DNA of 34,638 nt, taken from NCBI GenBank assembly GCA_964602655.1, contig CAZRSF010000068.1, forward strand, positions 1 to 34,638. Reading direction: 5' to 3'. Positions within the stretch are counted from its first letter, which is position 1, and each line of letters opens with the position of its first letter. Made by a program: the position numbers and the translations under genes. This document shows, piece after piece, positions 6,947-14,158 of the stretch. This DNA is from Moduliflexus sp964602655. Its GTDB lineage: Bacteria > Moduliflexota > Moduliflexia > Moduliflexales > Moduliflexaceae. Below the pieces are notes generated by a model. It did no database searches. It saw only the letters and a program-made list of their open reading frames with translations, and was not told the DNA's origin.

Positions 6947-7225
6947 ATGTTAGCAACATATAAAGCGACACTTCATGGAAATTCTATTCGCTGGACAGAC
7001 GAACGTTCATGCCCGATTGCGAGTGATCAGGATGTTGAGGTGCTGATTACGGTACTTTCCAAGATGCAGTCCCCTGCTGCCGCATCGGAAACACGTGGGG
7101 AACGGGTAGTTCGGTATCTGGAAAAAATCGCGCAGACCGGAGGAGTGACCGGAATTGCAGACCCCGTTGCATGGCAGCGGAAGCTTCGCCAGGATCGCCA
7201 ACTTATTGCCGGCGACCCTCGTTAG
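6947..7225 (+). CDS. Antitoxin-like protein (orphan), 92 residues
   Basis: A 92-residue protein beginning MLATYKATLHGNSIRWTDER, a small beta-rich start seen in antitoxins of PIN-domain toxins (x-x-Y-x-A-x-[LY]-x-G-x-x-[IL]-x-W). It is followed by the short strand VEVLITVL and a charged C-terminal tail with VRYLEKIAQTGGVTGIADPVAWQ, a typical place for the toxin-binding stretch and the IADPxxWQRxxRxDR motif. AAAAAGGA lies about 6 nt before the start, in the 10-nt gap after the zinc-finger gene. Directly downstream, starting 1 nt after its stop, is the C-terminal third of a PIN toxin whose N-terminal part is missing. The antitoxin is therefore probably without a functional toxin at this site. 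Confidence 0.6.
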   Translation: MLATYKATLHGNSIRWTDERSCPIASDQDVEVLITVLSKMQSPAAASETRGERVVRYLEKIAQTGGVTGIADPVAWQRKLRQDRQLIAGDPR

Positions 7226-7357
7226 ATGACGCTTGGTGATTCGATTATTGCGGCGACGGCAATTGTTGAAGATCATATCCTTGTCACGAGGAATATTGAC
7301 GATTTCAAGTGGATTGCTGATTTGAACGTCTTGAATCCATTCGAAAACATGGCATAA
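7226..7357 (+). pseudogene. C-terminal remnant of a VapC/PIN toxin
   Basis: A 43-codon frame reads MTLGDSIIAATAIVEDHILV followed by TRNIDDFKWIADLNVLNPFE. This is the C-terminal end of PIN-domain VapC toxins: (L/P)-x-D-x-x-I-A-A-T-A-x-x-x-x-x-x-L-x-T-R-N-x-x-D-F-x-x-[IV]-x-x-[LV]-x-[LVI]-x-N-P, containing the last catalytic Asp residues and the T-R-N motif. The first 80-90 residues, including the N-terminal catalytic Asp, are absent. The frame has a possible ATG next to the antitoxin stop, so a short peptide could still be made, but it cannot be a complete nuclease. Confidence 0.75.
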
Positions 7358-7380
7358 TTTATGATAGTTTGAAAAATTTA

Positions 7381-7534
7381 CCACAGATTTCACAGATTAT
7401 AGATGCAAGTGTTAATTTTTAATCAGACCTCACAGGTTTTTAAAACCTGTGAGGTCTCCGGGCGACGCGCTATTAATTTCAATGCTCGCATCTATAAAAC
7501 CCCAAAAAATCTGTGACATCTGTGAAATCTGTGG
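7381..7534. repeat. Nested inverted repeat (foldback element) before atpD
   Basis: Three layers are visible. The centre, 7425-7457, is a perfect 33-bp palindrome (16 + 1 + 16; core acctcacaggtttt). Around it, tatagatgcaagtgttaattttt on the left pairs imperfectly with aatttcaatgctcgcatctata on the right. Outermost, CCACAGATTTCACAGAT (from 7381) pairs with ATCTGTGAAATCTGTGG (ending 7534). The right side has an additional gtgac repeat of the outer motif. The element ends 9 nt before the atpD ATG. Confidence 0.8.
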
Positions 7535-7543
7535 TTTATAATT

Positions 7544-8170
7544 ATGGCCTCACAACAACAGATCAAACCGAATCGGATGGAGTTGCTGAAACTGCGGAAA
7601 CGCTTGCAGATTGCGCGGCGCGGGCATAAACTCCTGAAAGACAAGCAGGACAAGCTGATCCAGGAACTTATGACGTTGACGAAAGACGAACGCAAACTCC
7701 GCAAAGAGACTGAAGACGCCTTTAAATCCGGCCTCGGTCTGTTTGCGATTGCCGAAGCCGAAATGCCGTCCGACTCATTAGAAAGCATCATGGATTTTCC
7801 GCCGCTCAGCACGTCGGTCACGCTTTCGACACAGCAGATTTTGAATTTGAAAGTGCCGAAATTCGACGTGCGCATCGAAGGCGATCCGTTCGATTATAAC
7901 TTCGCCACTACGCCGGGCGATCTCGATTTAGCCATCGGCAAAATGAAATCCGCGTTCGAGAAAATGACGACGCTGTCGGCGAAAGAAAAGGCGATTCTGT
8001 TAGTCGCGAACGAAGTCGAACTGACGCGCCGCCGTGTCAACGTGCTGGAATATATGCTGATTCCGCAACTCGAAGAGATCGAAAAAGATATTGTGATGCG
8101 CCTGACGCTCGCGGAAATGGAAAACATCAGCCGCCTTCAGCGTGTCAAGGAAATCATCCGGCAGCATTAG
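7544..8170 (+). CDS. atpD: V/A-type ATPase subunit D
   Basis: A 208-residue central-stalk subunit D, the rotor shaft (functional counterpart of F1 gamma). The N-terminal helix QIKPNRMELLKLRKRLQIAR then RGHKLLKDKQDKL is the family signature (P-T-[RK]-x-x-L-x-x-L-[KR]-x-[RK]-L-x-x-A-x-[RK]-G-x-x-L-L-K-x-K-x-x-x-L). The C-terminal helix ending LEEIEKDIVMRLTLAEMENI is the matching half of the coiled coil, with NVLEYMLIPQL before it. No ribosome binding site of normal quality is visible because the foldback repeat runs up to 9 nt from the ATG. It is the last ATPase gene in the window and is separated from atpB by 1.2 kb of accessory sequence. Confidence 0.93.
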   Translation: MASQQQIKPNRMELLKLRKRLQIARRGHKLLKDKQDKLIQELMTLTKDERKLRKETEDAFKSGLGLFAIAEAEMPSDSLESIMDFPPLSTSVTLSTQQILNLKVPKFDVRIEGDPFDYNFATTPGDLDLAIGKMKSAFEKMTTLSAKEKAILLVANEVELTRRRVNVLEYMLIPQLEEIEKDIVMRLTLAEMENISRLQRVKEIIRQH

Positions 8171-8186
8171 TTCGGTGTCTGTGCTT

Positions 8187-8227
8187 GCGAACAGCCTTGT
8201 TCGCAGCCCTGCCGACAAAGCTGTCGG
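8187..8227. terminator. Paired hairpins after the ATPase operon
   Basis: Two adjacent perfect hairpins, GCGAACA/TGTTCGC (8187-8204) and CCGACA/TGTCGG (8212-8227), each with a 4-nt loop, start 17 nt after the atpD stop. A third small dyad (gaccg/cggtc) follows. There is no T-run, so classical intrinsic termination is doubtful. The location between convergent genes suggests a 3'-end processing or stability element. Confidence 0.45.
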
Positions 8228-8377
8228 ACCGATACGGTCGTTGTGAAGACTGGCGACGGCGCGATATTTTAGAGATGCAACGAAAATTGTGAAAATGCAT
8301 TATCCCATAGGAAGCAAAAACCGCAAAAGAATCCTTGTACGAATGGAGAGTTATACATCTGTGTGAATTCGAATCGG

Positions 8378-8959
8378 TTATCGCCAAAATGCAAAGACAT
8401 CGTGCTTATAGAGAATATTGAGACCGATGAAGATGAGCACCGCGCCTCCGGCGATTTCGGCGTAATGCGCGATGCGCGAACCTGAGCCGAGCCTCGCCCC
8501 TAAATGCAGACCGGCGAGCGTAAAAGTCAGCGCGACGATGCCGATAATCACCGCCGGAAAAAAGACGCGCACGTTGATCATCGAAAGACTGAAACCGATT
8601 GCCAGCGCGTCAATGCTGGTGGCGACCGACAGCATCACCATTCGCATCCCTTTGGTCGGGTCTTTCTTCTCCTCGTCATCTTCGTCCTTCTCGAACGCCT
8701 CGCGGATCATGTGACCGCCGACGAATGCCAACAGCGCAAAGGCGACCCAATGGTCGTAATGCTGCACGAATGTATAGACCGTTTCGCCGCCGAACCAGCC
8801 GATGATTGGCATGAGAAACTGAAACAACCCGAAATGCCAGGAGAGGCGGAACGATTGGCGCGGACTGACGGTTTTGAGCGTCACGCCGGTCGCGATAGCG
8901 ACCGCGAACGCATCCATTGCCAACGCGACTGCAATGGCGAAAATATTTATCAATTCCAT
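8378..8959 (-). CDS. mntP: MntP-like manganese efflux pump
   Basis: A 193-residue inner-membrane protein of the MntP (YebN) family, which exports Mn2+ and protects against excess manganese. Six hydrophobic segments are visible. The two internal repeats each carry the conserved acidic motif: FAIAVALAMDAFAVAIATG near the N-terminus and MVMLSVATSIDALAIGFSLS in the middle. A charged loop, EKDEDDEEKKDPTK, separates the halves. Length and motif positions match the family. The start ATG has no strong ribosome binding site. It converges with the ATPase operon. In other bacteria this gene is often controlled by a manganese-sensing yybP-ykoY riboswitch; I could not identify one upstream. Confidence 0.88.
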   Translation of the reverse strand: MELINIFAIAVALAMDAFAVAIATGVTLKTVSPRQSFRLSWHFGLFQFLMPIIGWFGGETVYTFVQHYDHWVAFALLAFVGGHMIREAFEKDEDDEEKKDPTKGMRMVMLSVATSIDALAIGFSLSMINVRVFFPAVIIGIVALTFTLAGLHLGARLGSGSRIAHYAEIAGGAVLIFIGLNILYKHDVFAFWR

Positions 8960-9278
8960 AACGTTATTTCAAGGGCTGCCAGACCTGTGTATCCATCTGA
9001 CAAGTGTTTTTAGAGAACTTGTTTTTCTGAAGAACGATTTTACACGCATGAAAATCGAATAAATTTGTCAAGAAGATTAACACAACCGAATACGCAGGAT
9101 TTTACCGACCGTCCGACCTCTTCCTAAAGAGGAATTTTCTGAACAGAGAATTTTTCGAAACTTTTCTTGACAAAATCAGGCAATTTTACGAAAGAAGAAG
9201 TCCTCAATAAAAATACAACATCAACTTGAGCAATTTATGATAAAGAAGCGACACAGAAAGCGCGATATTTCGGCGTGT

Positions 9279-9324
9279 GCCGGACATCTGAAGCGAGCGG
9301 ATTTCGCCATTCGGATGCGCCGGC
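9279..9324 (+). ncRNA. Predicted three-helix leader element upstream of the Hsp70-like gene
   Basis: Three stacked pairings are visible by eye. GCCGG (9279-9283) pairs with CCGGC (9320-9324). CATCTGAA (9285-9292) pairs with TTCGGATG (9310-9317) with one wobble. GCGA (9293-9296) pairs with TCGC (9304-9307). A strong intrinsic terminator follows 29 nt later. This could be a small RNA or an attenuator leader. It does not match a riboswitch class that I can name. Confidence 0.4.
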
Positions 9325-9352
9325 AGTCAAACGATGTGCGCGTATCCTGTGT

Positions 9353-9391
9353 ATCCCCGATGTTCGACATAGAACATCGGGGATTTTTTTT
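9353..9391 (+). terminator. Intrinsic terminator upstream of the Hsp70-like gene
   Basis: A perfect 13-bp stem (atccccgatgttc / gaacatcggggat) with a 6-nt loop is followed directly by eight T residues. No gene precedes it on this strand for 1.1 kb. It must therefore end a short non-coding transcript or act as a premature terminator 78 nt before the Hsp70-like gene. Confidence 0.9.
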
Positions 9392-9468
9392 GCATGTAAT
9401 CATGGACGCGCCAGTCAATCCGAATTCGTCGGTTTGATGAGCGCGTTTTTTCTGCGAGGAGCGATAGC

Positions 9469-10815
9469 ATGAGACTTGGCATTGATTTCGGCACGTCGAA
9501 CACCAGCGCTGCTGTGTATGATGGTAAACACCTGACATTCATCCCTCTTGATCCAGCGAACCACGAAGACCCGCATGTGCTTGCGTCCATGCTCTATATC
9601 AGTTCGAAAGGAGAGAAATTGTTCGGGCGTCGCGCGATGGCGGAATATTTCGAACAAACCGCCGGGCAGACCATCAAGTATGAACAGAAGACCTATGGCG
9701 ACGTGACGATGGAGTTCGGCGACATGACGCATGTGGCGAAAGGCTTTTATCTTGAAGAAAAAGAGAGCGTTGGCCGTCTGTTTCAATATCTGAAAAAATT
9801 TCTCTCCGCCGATTTCAGAACGAACGTCTTCGGCTCGTTTTACAGGCCGCATGAACTCATCACCATGATTTTGCGCCATGTGAAGGCAGTGGCGGAACAG
9901 GCGGCGCAGCACGAGATTTCCAGCATTTTGCTTGGCAGGCCAGTCAACTTTTCCACAGAAGACGACAAAAACCGCCTCGCCGCCAAACATCTGAAATCAG
10001 CCGCGCTTGCCGCTGGTTTTTTAGACGTGGAATTCGAATTCGAGCCGGTCGCCGCCGCCTATAATTACGGGCTGTCGGCGCAGACATCCGAAAATGTGCT
10101 GATCTTCGATTTCGGCGGCGGCACGTTCGATGTTACGGTCGTCAACTTCGAGAAAGGGAAGTCGCGCATTCTCGGATTGGGCGGCGTGCCAGTCGGCGGC
10201 AGCGATTTCGACCGCTCGATCATGTACGAAAAAATCGCGCCGTATTTTGGCAAAGGGCATTATGTGGATGACGATCATTGCGTCTCGGACGCGACATTTA
10301 CGGAATTGCTGAACTGGCAGACGATTTTGAATTTGAACCGTAACCGTCGTTTTTTGCGCACCCTCGATGATTGGATTTTTTACGCCGACGATCCGAAGCC
10401 GTTCAAAGCCTTAAAACGCCTTGTCAAGGAGCATCACGGCTTTGCGGTGTTCCAGGAAATCGAAACCGCGAAAAAACGCCTGTCATACGAAGATGAGGCG
10501 TCGGTGCAGTATCTTGTGCCGGAAGTGTTTCGCAATGAAGGCGAAATTCGGATTCATGAACAGATTAATCGCCATGAATTCGAATCGTTGTTAGGCCGGT
10601 ACACTCGCCAGATCATGACCACAATTGATGAGGCGATCCGCAGCGCAGGCTTGACAGCGGCGCAGATTGACCGCGTGGCGCGTGTCGGCGGCTCGTCGCG
10701 TATCCCGTTTTTTCATCATCTGTTAGTCGAAAAATTCGGCGCGGAGAAATTGCTGATGCAGGATGAAATCAAAAACGTCGCCGCCGGGTTAGCGGTCAAA
10801 GCCTTCCAGCAATGA
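9469..10815 (+). CDS. Hsp70-like ATPase (YegD-type), no substrate-binding domain
   Basis: A 448-residue actin/Hsp70-fold ATPase. All three nucleotide-binding signatures are present: phosphate-1 GIDFGTSNTSAAVY at the N-terminus, phosphate-2 LIFDFGGGTFDVTVV near residue 210, and the adenosine motif RVARVGGSSRIPFF near residue 403. The length corresponds to the ATPase half only, so the DnaK substrate-binding domain and lid are absent, as in E. coli YegD. An insertion-like region around residues 265-330 (DHCVSDATFTELLNW... FKALKRLVKEHHGF) is common to the YegD group. GCGAGGAG lies 7 nt upstream of the ATG. It is preceded by a structured leader and terminator and followed by a 33-bp palindrome. 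The substrate is unknown; a specialised chaperone-like role is inferred from the family. Confidence 0.88.
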   Translation: MRLGIDFGTSNTSAAVYDGKHLTFIPLDPANHEDPHVLASMLYISSKGEKLFGRRAMAEYFEQTAGQTIKYEQKTYGDVTMEFGDMTHVAKGFYLEEKESVGRLFQYLKKFLSADFRTNVFGSFYRPHELITMILRHVKAVAEQAAQHEISSILLGRPVNFSTEDDKNRLAAKHLKSAALAAGFLDVEFEFEPVAAAYNYGLSAQTSENVLIFDFGGGTFDVTVVNFEKGKSRILGLGGVPVGGSDFDRSIMYEKIAPYFGKGHYVDDDHCVSDATFTELLNWQTILNLNRNRRFLRTLDDWIFYADDPKPFKALKRLVKEHHGFAVFQEIETAKKRLSYEDEASVQYLVPEVFRNEGEIRIHEQINRHEFESLLGRYTRQIMTTIDEAIRSAGLTAAQIDRVARVGGSSRIPFFHHLLVEKFGAEKLLMQDEIKNVAAGLAVKAFQQ

Positions 10816-10843
10816 GTTTTTAGACCACGAAAGACATGATAAA

Positions 10844-10876
10844 AGCCCTGCCAGGGTTTCAAACCCTGGCAGGGCT
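10844..10876. terminator. 33-bp perfect palindrome between convergent genes
   Basis: The palindrome has 16 + 1 + 16 bp, with arm core CCCTGCCAGGGTTT. It lies 29 nt after the Hsp70-like stop and 18 nt before the AEC transporter stop. It can form a very stable hairpin from either strand, which would suit a bidirectional 3' end, although no T-run follows. It belongs to the dispersed 33-bp palindrome set. Confidence 0.75.
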
Positions 10877-10893
10877 GGGGTCTGTTTCGCGGT

Positions 10894-11901
10894 TTATCCC
10901 AAAATACCCGGCAGCGAGAGAAACAAGATGAGAGACACGGGCAGCACAAGCAGATAGACGAGATTCGTCACCATGAGCGTGAACGACACCTGATCTTCGT
11001 TCATCCCCGCTTGCGCGGCCATAATGGCGAGATTTGTCGCTGGCGGAATATGCGTTTCCAAAAAAATGACCCACCATTGCGTCGGCGTCAGATGCGGCGC
11101 AAACCACGCATACGCCAGAAAAAATACCGCCGGGCAACACAGAAAGCGCGTGAACATCACAATTGAGACAAATGAAGTGAACTCGCGGCGATTGATGTTT
11201 TCGTACCGGATATTCGCAATCATCGCGCCGAGGCAGATCATTACGAGCGGAAACGTCACCGCCCCGATCCGTTCGACCGTTTTTACGAGATAAAAGAGCG
11301 GGAAACGCTGATCCAACAGCACCGGTTGCAGGCCGGAAATCACGACAATCAACCCTGCCAGAATGCCGAACAACGGCGGCGTAATCAGTTCTCGCAATTT
11401 GGGGATTCGCCCTTTGCCTGCCACGAGAAAATTACCGAATGACCAGAGCGCCGGGCTGCCGACGAGTAGATAGGTGCTGATGTAAAGTGTTGAGACCGCC
11501 GGACTGAACCGCTCGCTGATAATCGGCAAGGTCAGCGGAAAAAGTTCGATCAGCGTCGAAGGAATATAGCCGTAATTGCCGAAGGTCGAAAGCGCGATTC
11601 CGGCGCGGCGAAAGCGATGCGTCGGCGCAAACAGGCGAAAACCGAGCGCTGCAAAGCCCCAACAGATGAGAATCAGCAGCACCGCGATAAACGGGAATAT
11701 CAGGCTTTGCCGGACATCAGCCGCGTTCGTTTTGCAGAGATTGGCAAAAAAATAGAACGGCAAGCCGAATCGTACCATCAGCCTGCTCAATTGTTGAAAA
11801 AACTCTTTCGGCCAGTGCCCTGATTTCGCCAGCCAAACGCCGAACAGGATGAGCGCGAACAATTGCAGCAACGTATAAATCACTGGAAGAAAATATGACA
11901 C
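10894..11901 (-). CDS. AEC-family (auxin efflux carrier-like) transporter
   Basis: A 335-residue integral membrane protein of the auxin efflux carrier (AEC) family, whose bacterial members move small organic acids such as malate or malonate. About ten hydrophobic segments are arranged in two inverted halves separated by a loop near residue 150-160. Typical motifs are FGLPFYFFANLCK, STFGNYGYIPSTLI (family G-N-x-G) in the first half, and PLVMICLGAMIANI and ETHIPPATNLAIMA in the second half. The GTG start at 11901 with cgaGGTG just upstream is preferred over an upstream in-frame ATG at 11949, because the hydrophobic N-terminus begins immediately (VSYFLPVIYTLLQLF). The substrate cannot be told from sequence. 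It converges with the Hsp70-like gene. Confidence 0.88.
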   Translation of the reverse strand: MSYFLPVIYTLLQLFALILFGVWLAKSGHWPKEFFQQLSRLMVRFGLPFYFFANLCKTNAADVRQSLIFPFIAVLLILICWGFAALGFRLFAPTHRFRRAGIALSTFGNYGYIPSTLIELFPLTLPIISERFSPAVSTLYISTYLLVGSPALWSFGNFLVAGKGRIPKLRELITPPLFGILAGLIVVISGLQPVLLDQRFPLFYLVKTVERIGAVTFPLVMICLGAMIANIRYENINRREFTSFVSIVMFTRFLCCPAVFFLAYAWFAPHLTPTQWWVIFLETHIPPATNLAIMAAQAGMNEDQVSFTLMVTNLVYLLVLPVSLILFLSLPGILG

Positions 11902-12050
11902 GGGACACCTCGTTAGCCTGTTTACACCAACCCCAATATAGCACTCCAACCATGTTTTTTCGGCAGCGTTTTTTTACAAGCGATTTCTACCGCGATGTTG
12001 CAGCAGTTTCGTCATATAATTACCCTCCCCGTCAGCGCTCGACAATTTTG

Positions 12051-12079
12051 TTGACAAAAACGGTTTCATGACGTACAGC
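12051..12079 (+). promoter_or_regulatory. Possible sigma-70 promoter
   Basis: A consensus -35 TTGACA (12051-12056) is followed after 17 nt by TACAGC (12074-12079), a weak -10. It points at the lipoprotein gene starting at 12173, but a terminator-like hairpin lies in between (12100-12139), so transcription would have to pass it. Confidence 0.3.
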
Positions 12080-12099
12080 AATAGCCTGTCGAATGAAGC

Positions 12100-12139
12100 A
12101 AGCTTTCAGGCGCGTTCGACGTGTCTGGCAGCTTTTTTT
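12100..12139 (+). terminator. Terminator-like hairpin upstream of the CAP lipoprotein gene
   Basis: aagctttcaggcgcgt (12100-12115) and acgtgtctggcagctt (12119-12134) pair over 16 positions with three wobbles and one mismatch around a TCG loop. Seven T residues (12133-12139) follow. The right arm shares the ACGTGTCTG-CAGCT sequence with the perfect palindrome at 31736-31768, so it is a diverged copy of that element. Confidence 0.65.
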
Positions 12140-12172
12140 ATCATGCAATTATTCTGAAACGAGGAGAGTTTT

Positions 12173-14059
12173 ATGAAACAGTTGCGTCGAATTTTTCATA
12201 AACGGAGCATGGCAGCGATTGGCAGTCTTTTGTTTGCGAGCGTCCTGTCGCTCGTCTTGATGGTCAGTTGCAACGATGAACAAACGAGCAAGCCGACTGC
12301 GCCAAGCATTCCGGTGGGGCCGGACTGGCAGACGTCGGAAAATTCCAATGAAATGGGCTTCTATTCCGCGAAAGGGGACGGGCAGTTCGGGGCGTTTTTC
12401 AATGGCAACAACGAATTTCAGATCAGTGTCCCGGCAGGCGAATTTCTCCTGACATACGTGGCGAATGGCGGGACGTATTATGTGGCGTTCCGCGCGATGG
12501 ACGCGGCGATTCTCTATATCGGGATGCATCCCGGCGTCACGGTGTCGGAAGCCTCTGTGCAGCGAGGCAAAATCACGAACCAATCACAGAAAAACTGGCA
12601 AAGCAACTCCGTGATCTTGTTTGCGTGGCCGGGCAGCGACTTGGCGTGGGACGGCGCGTTTCAATCCGACGGTTCGGCTGTCATCGTGCTGATTGCCAAC
12701 CAGCAGGTCGCCTCCGGCGTCAACAGATTGCCCGAACCGCAACCGGTCTCGAATCCTGGAACGAATCCGCAGCCTCAGCCGACAGCCAATCCGACCGTGC
12801 CACCGAACCCTCAAGCCTGTGTCGTGAGCAACGCCAACGACAGCGGCGATGGTTCGCTGCGCCAACTCTTGACGAACGCGGCCTGCCCGACGATTACGTT
12901 TGCGTCCGGCGTGACGAAGATTAGCTTAGCCGGGACGCAATTGACGGTTGCGCGCAATGTTTTGATTCACGGCGGCAGCGGCGTCATCATTAGCGGAAAT
13001 AATTTGAGCCGCGTCTTTTACGTCAATAGCGGCGTAACTGCAAGTTTTGCGGGATTGACGATTACCGGTGGGCAAGTCTCTGATTCTGGCGCAGGGATTT
13101 GGAATAAAGGAACGCTTACACTTGAAAGCTCAACAGCGGTCAGTGGCAATCGTAGCTTGAGTGGCGGTGGGATTTATAATGAAGGAACGCTAACCATAAA
13201 TGGATCGGTTAATGGCAATATTGCGGGCGGTGCCGGCGGTGGAATTAACAACAGGGGAATACTGTCCATCAATGGGGTCGTTAGTGACAATAAGGCTGGC
13301 GAACATGGGGGCGGGATTCTCAACATCCTATCAGGGGTGGTTATTATTAATGGCACTGTTAAGGATAATGCGGCAGGCAAAGATGGTGGTGGAATTGAGA
13401 ACTATACTGGAACTGGAACGTTAACGCTGAATGCTGGACATCTGATTGAGGGAAATCACGCTGATAGTGATGATTTGTACGGTAGTACTGGTGGCGGCAT
13501 TTTTACAAATGGCGAATGTCCAGGTAACGCAAATTATGGCAACGGGAACTATAGCGGCAGCGGCACGACGACGATTGATAACTGCAATGGCAGTGGTGTG
13601 ACTCCTCCGCCAGATAATAATGCCACGACCTTCGTCAGTGCGCATAACTCCTTGAGGCAGGCCGTGACGCAACCGGCGAATTATTCCGGCACATGGGCGA
13701 CAATTCCGAATGTGAGTTGGTCGGATACGGTCGCGCAACACGCGCAAGCGTGGGCGGATACCTTGAAAGCTCAGGGATGTATAGGAAACCATGATCCGAA
13801 CCGCGTCAACGAAGGCGAAAATCTTGCGTGGGGATCGGGCTTGACGCCACAAGGCGCGGTTGATATGTGGGGGAATGAAAAATCGCTATATACGTATAAC
13901 CCGGTCTATTCGTTCGACACGAATACCGGGCATTACACGCAAATCGTCTGGCGCAGCAGCACGCAGATCGGCTGCGGAATCGCGTCATGCGGAACGACGA
14001 ACATGATCGTCTGCCGCTATTCGCCCGCAGGCAATATGTCCGGGGCGCAGCCGTATTAA
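12173..14059 (+). CDS. Lipoprotein with beta-helix and C-terminal CAP (SCP/PR-1) domain
   Basis: A 628-residue secreted protein. Residues 1-33 form a signal peptide ending in MVSC, a slightly atypical lipobox with Cys33 as the likely lipid site. Residues 34-195 form an unassigned beta-rich domain, followed by a Pro/Asn/Gln linker. Residues 215-455 form a right-handed beta-helix typical of choice-of-anchor Q proteins, opening with NANDSGDGSLRQLL and continuing with short repeats such as GGGIYNEGTLTING. Residues 480-628 form a complete CAP domain: FVSAHNSLRQAV, VSWSDTVAQHAQAWAD, NEGENLAWGSG, GHYTQIVWRSSTQIGCG and the terminal CRYSPAGNMSGAQPY. The CAP cavity residues (His in HN, Glu in GENL, His in GHYTQ) are present. 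The ribosome binding site is GAGGAG and a clear terminator follows. Surface polymer binding or extracellular activity is inferred. Confidence 0.88.
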   Translation: MKQLRRIFHKRSMAAIGSLLFASVLSLVLMVSCNDEQTSKPTAPSIPVGPDWQTSENSNEMGFYSAKGDGQFGAFFNGNNEFQISVPAGEFLLTYVANGGTYYVAFRAMDAAILYIGMHPGVTVSEASVQRGKITNQSQKNWQSNSVILFAWPGSDLAWDGAFQSDGSAVIVLIANQQVASGVNRLPEPQPVSNPGTNPQPQPTANPTVPPNPQACVVSNANDSGDGSLRQLLTNAACPTITFASGVTKISLAGTQLTVARNVLIHGGSGVIISGNNLSRVFYVNSGVTASFAGLTITGGQVSDSGAGIWNKGTLTLESSTAVSGNRSLSGGGIYNEGTLTINGSVNGNIAGGAGGGINNRGILSINGVVSDNKAGEHGGGILNILSGVVIINGTVKDNAAGKDGGGIENYTGTGTLTLNAGHLIEGNHADSDDLYGSTGGGIFTNGECPGNANYGNGNYSGSGTTTIDNCNGSGVTPPPDNNATTFVSAHNSLRQAVTQPANYSGTWATIPNVSWSDTVAQHAQAWADTLKAQGCIGNHDPNRVNEGENLAWGSGLTPQGAVDMWGNEKSLYTYNPVYSFDTNTGHYTQIVWRSSTQIGCGIASCGTTNMIVCRYSPAGNMSGAQPY

Positions 14060-14081
14060 CGTGTAACAGGAGAAGTGATCT

Positions 14082-14117
14082 CGCCGGGCAGACCTTCGCG
14101 GTCTGCCCGGCGTTTTT
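14082..14117. terminator. Intrinsic terminator after the CAP lipoprotein gene
   Basis: A perfect GC-rich 13-bp stem (cgccgggcagacc / ggtctgcccggcg) with a 5-nt ttcgc loop is followed by five T residues. It lies between the convergent lipoprotein and radA genes, 22 nt after the lipoprotein stop. Confidence 0.9.
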
Positions 14118-14158
14118 GTCTTGGCTGTTCGGGCTATCAAACATCTATAATGACTTCA

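Larger units (their letters stand above)
8960..9468. other. Divergent 509-bp intergenic region between mntP and the Hsp70-like gene
   Basis: No convincing gene. The left part is AT-rich, with a small perfect hairpin CCTCTT/AAGAGG (9117-9132) and a TTGACA near 9165 that lacks a good -10 partner. The right part holds a structured element (9279-9324) and a strong intrinsic terminator (9353-9391), described separately. Confidence 0.6.

Noticed and set aside
9279..9324. Known riboswitch class (c-di-GMP, fluoride, yybP-ykoY) upstream of the Hsp70-like or mntP genes
   Set aside because: The conserved bases of those classes are not seen; only an uncharacterised structured element can be supported.
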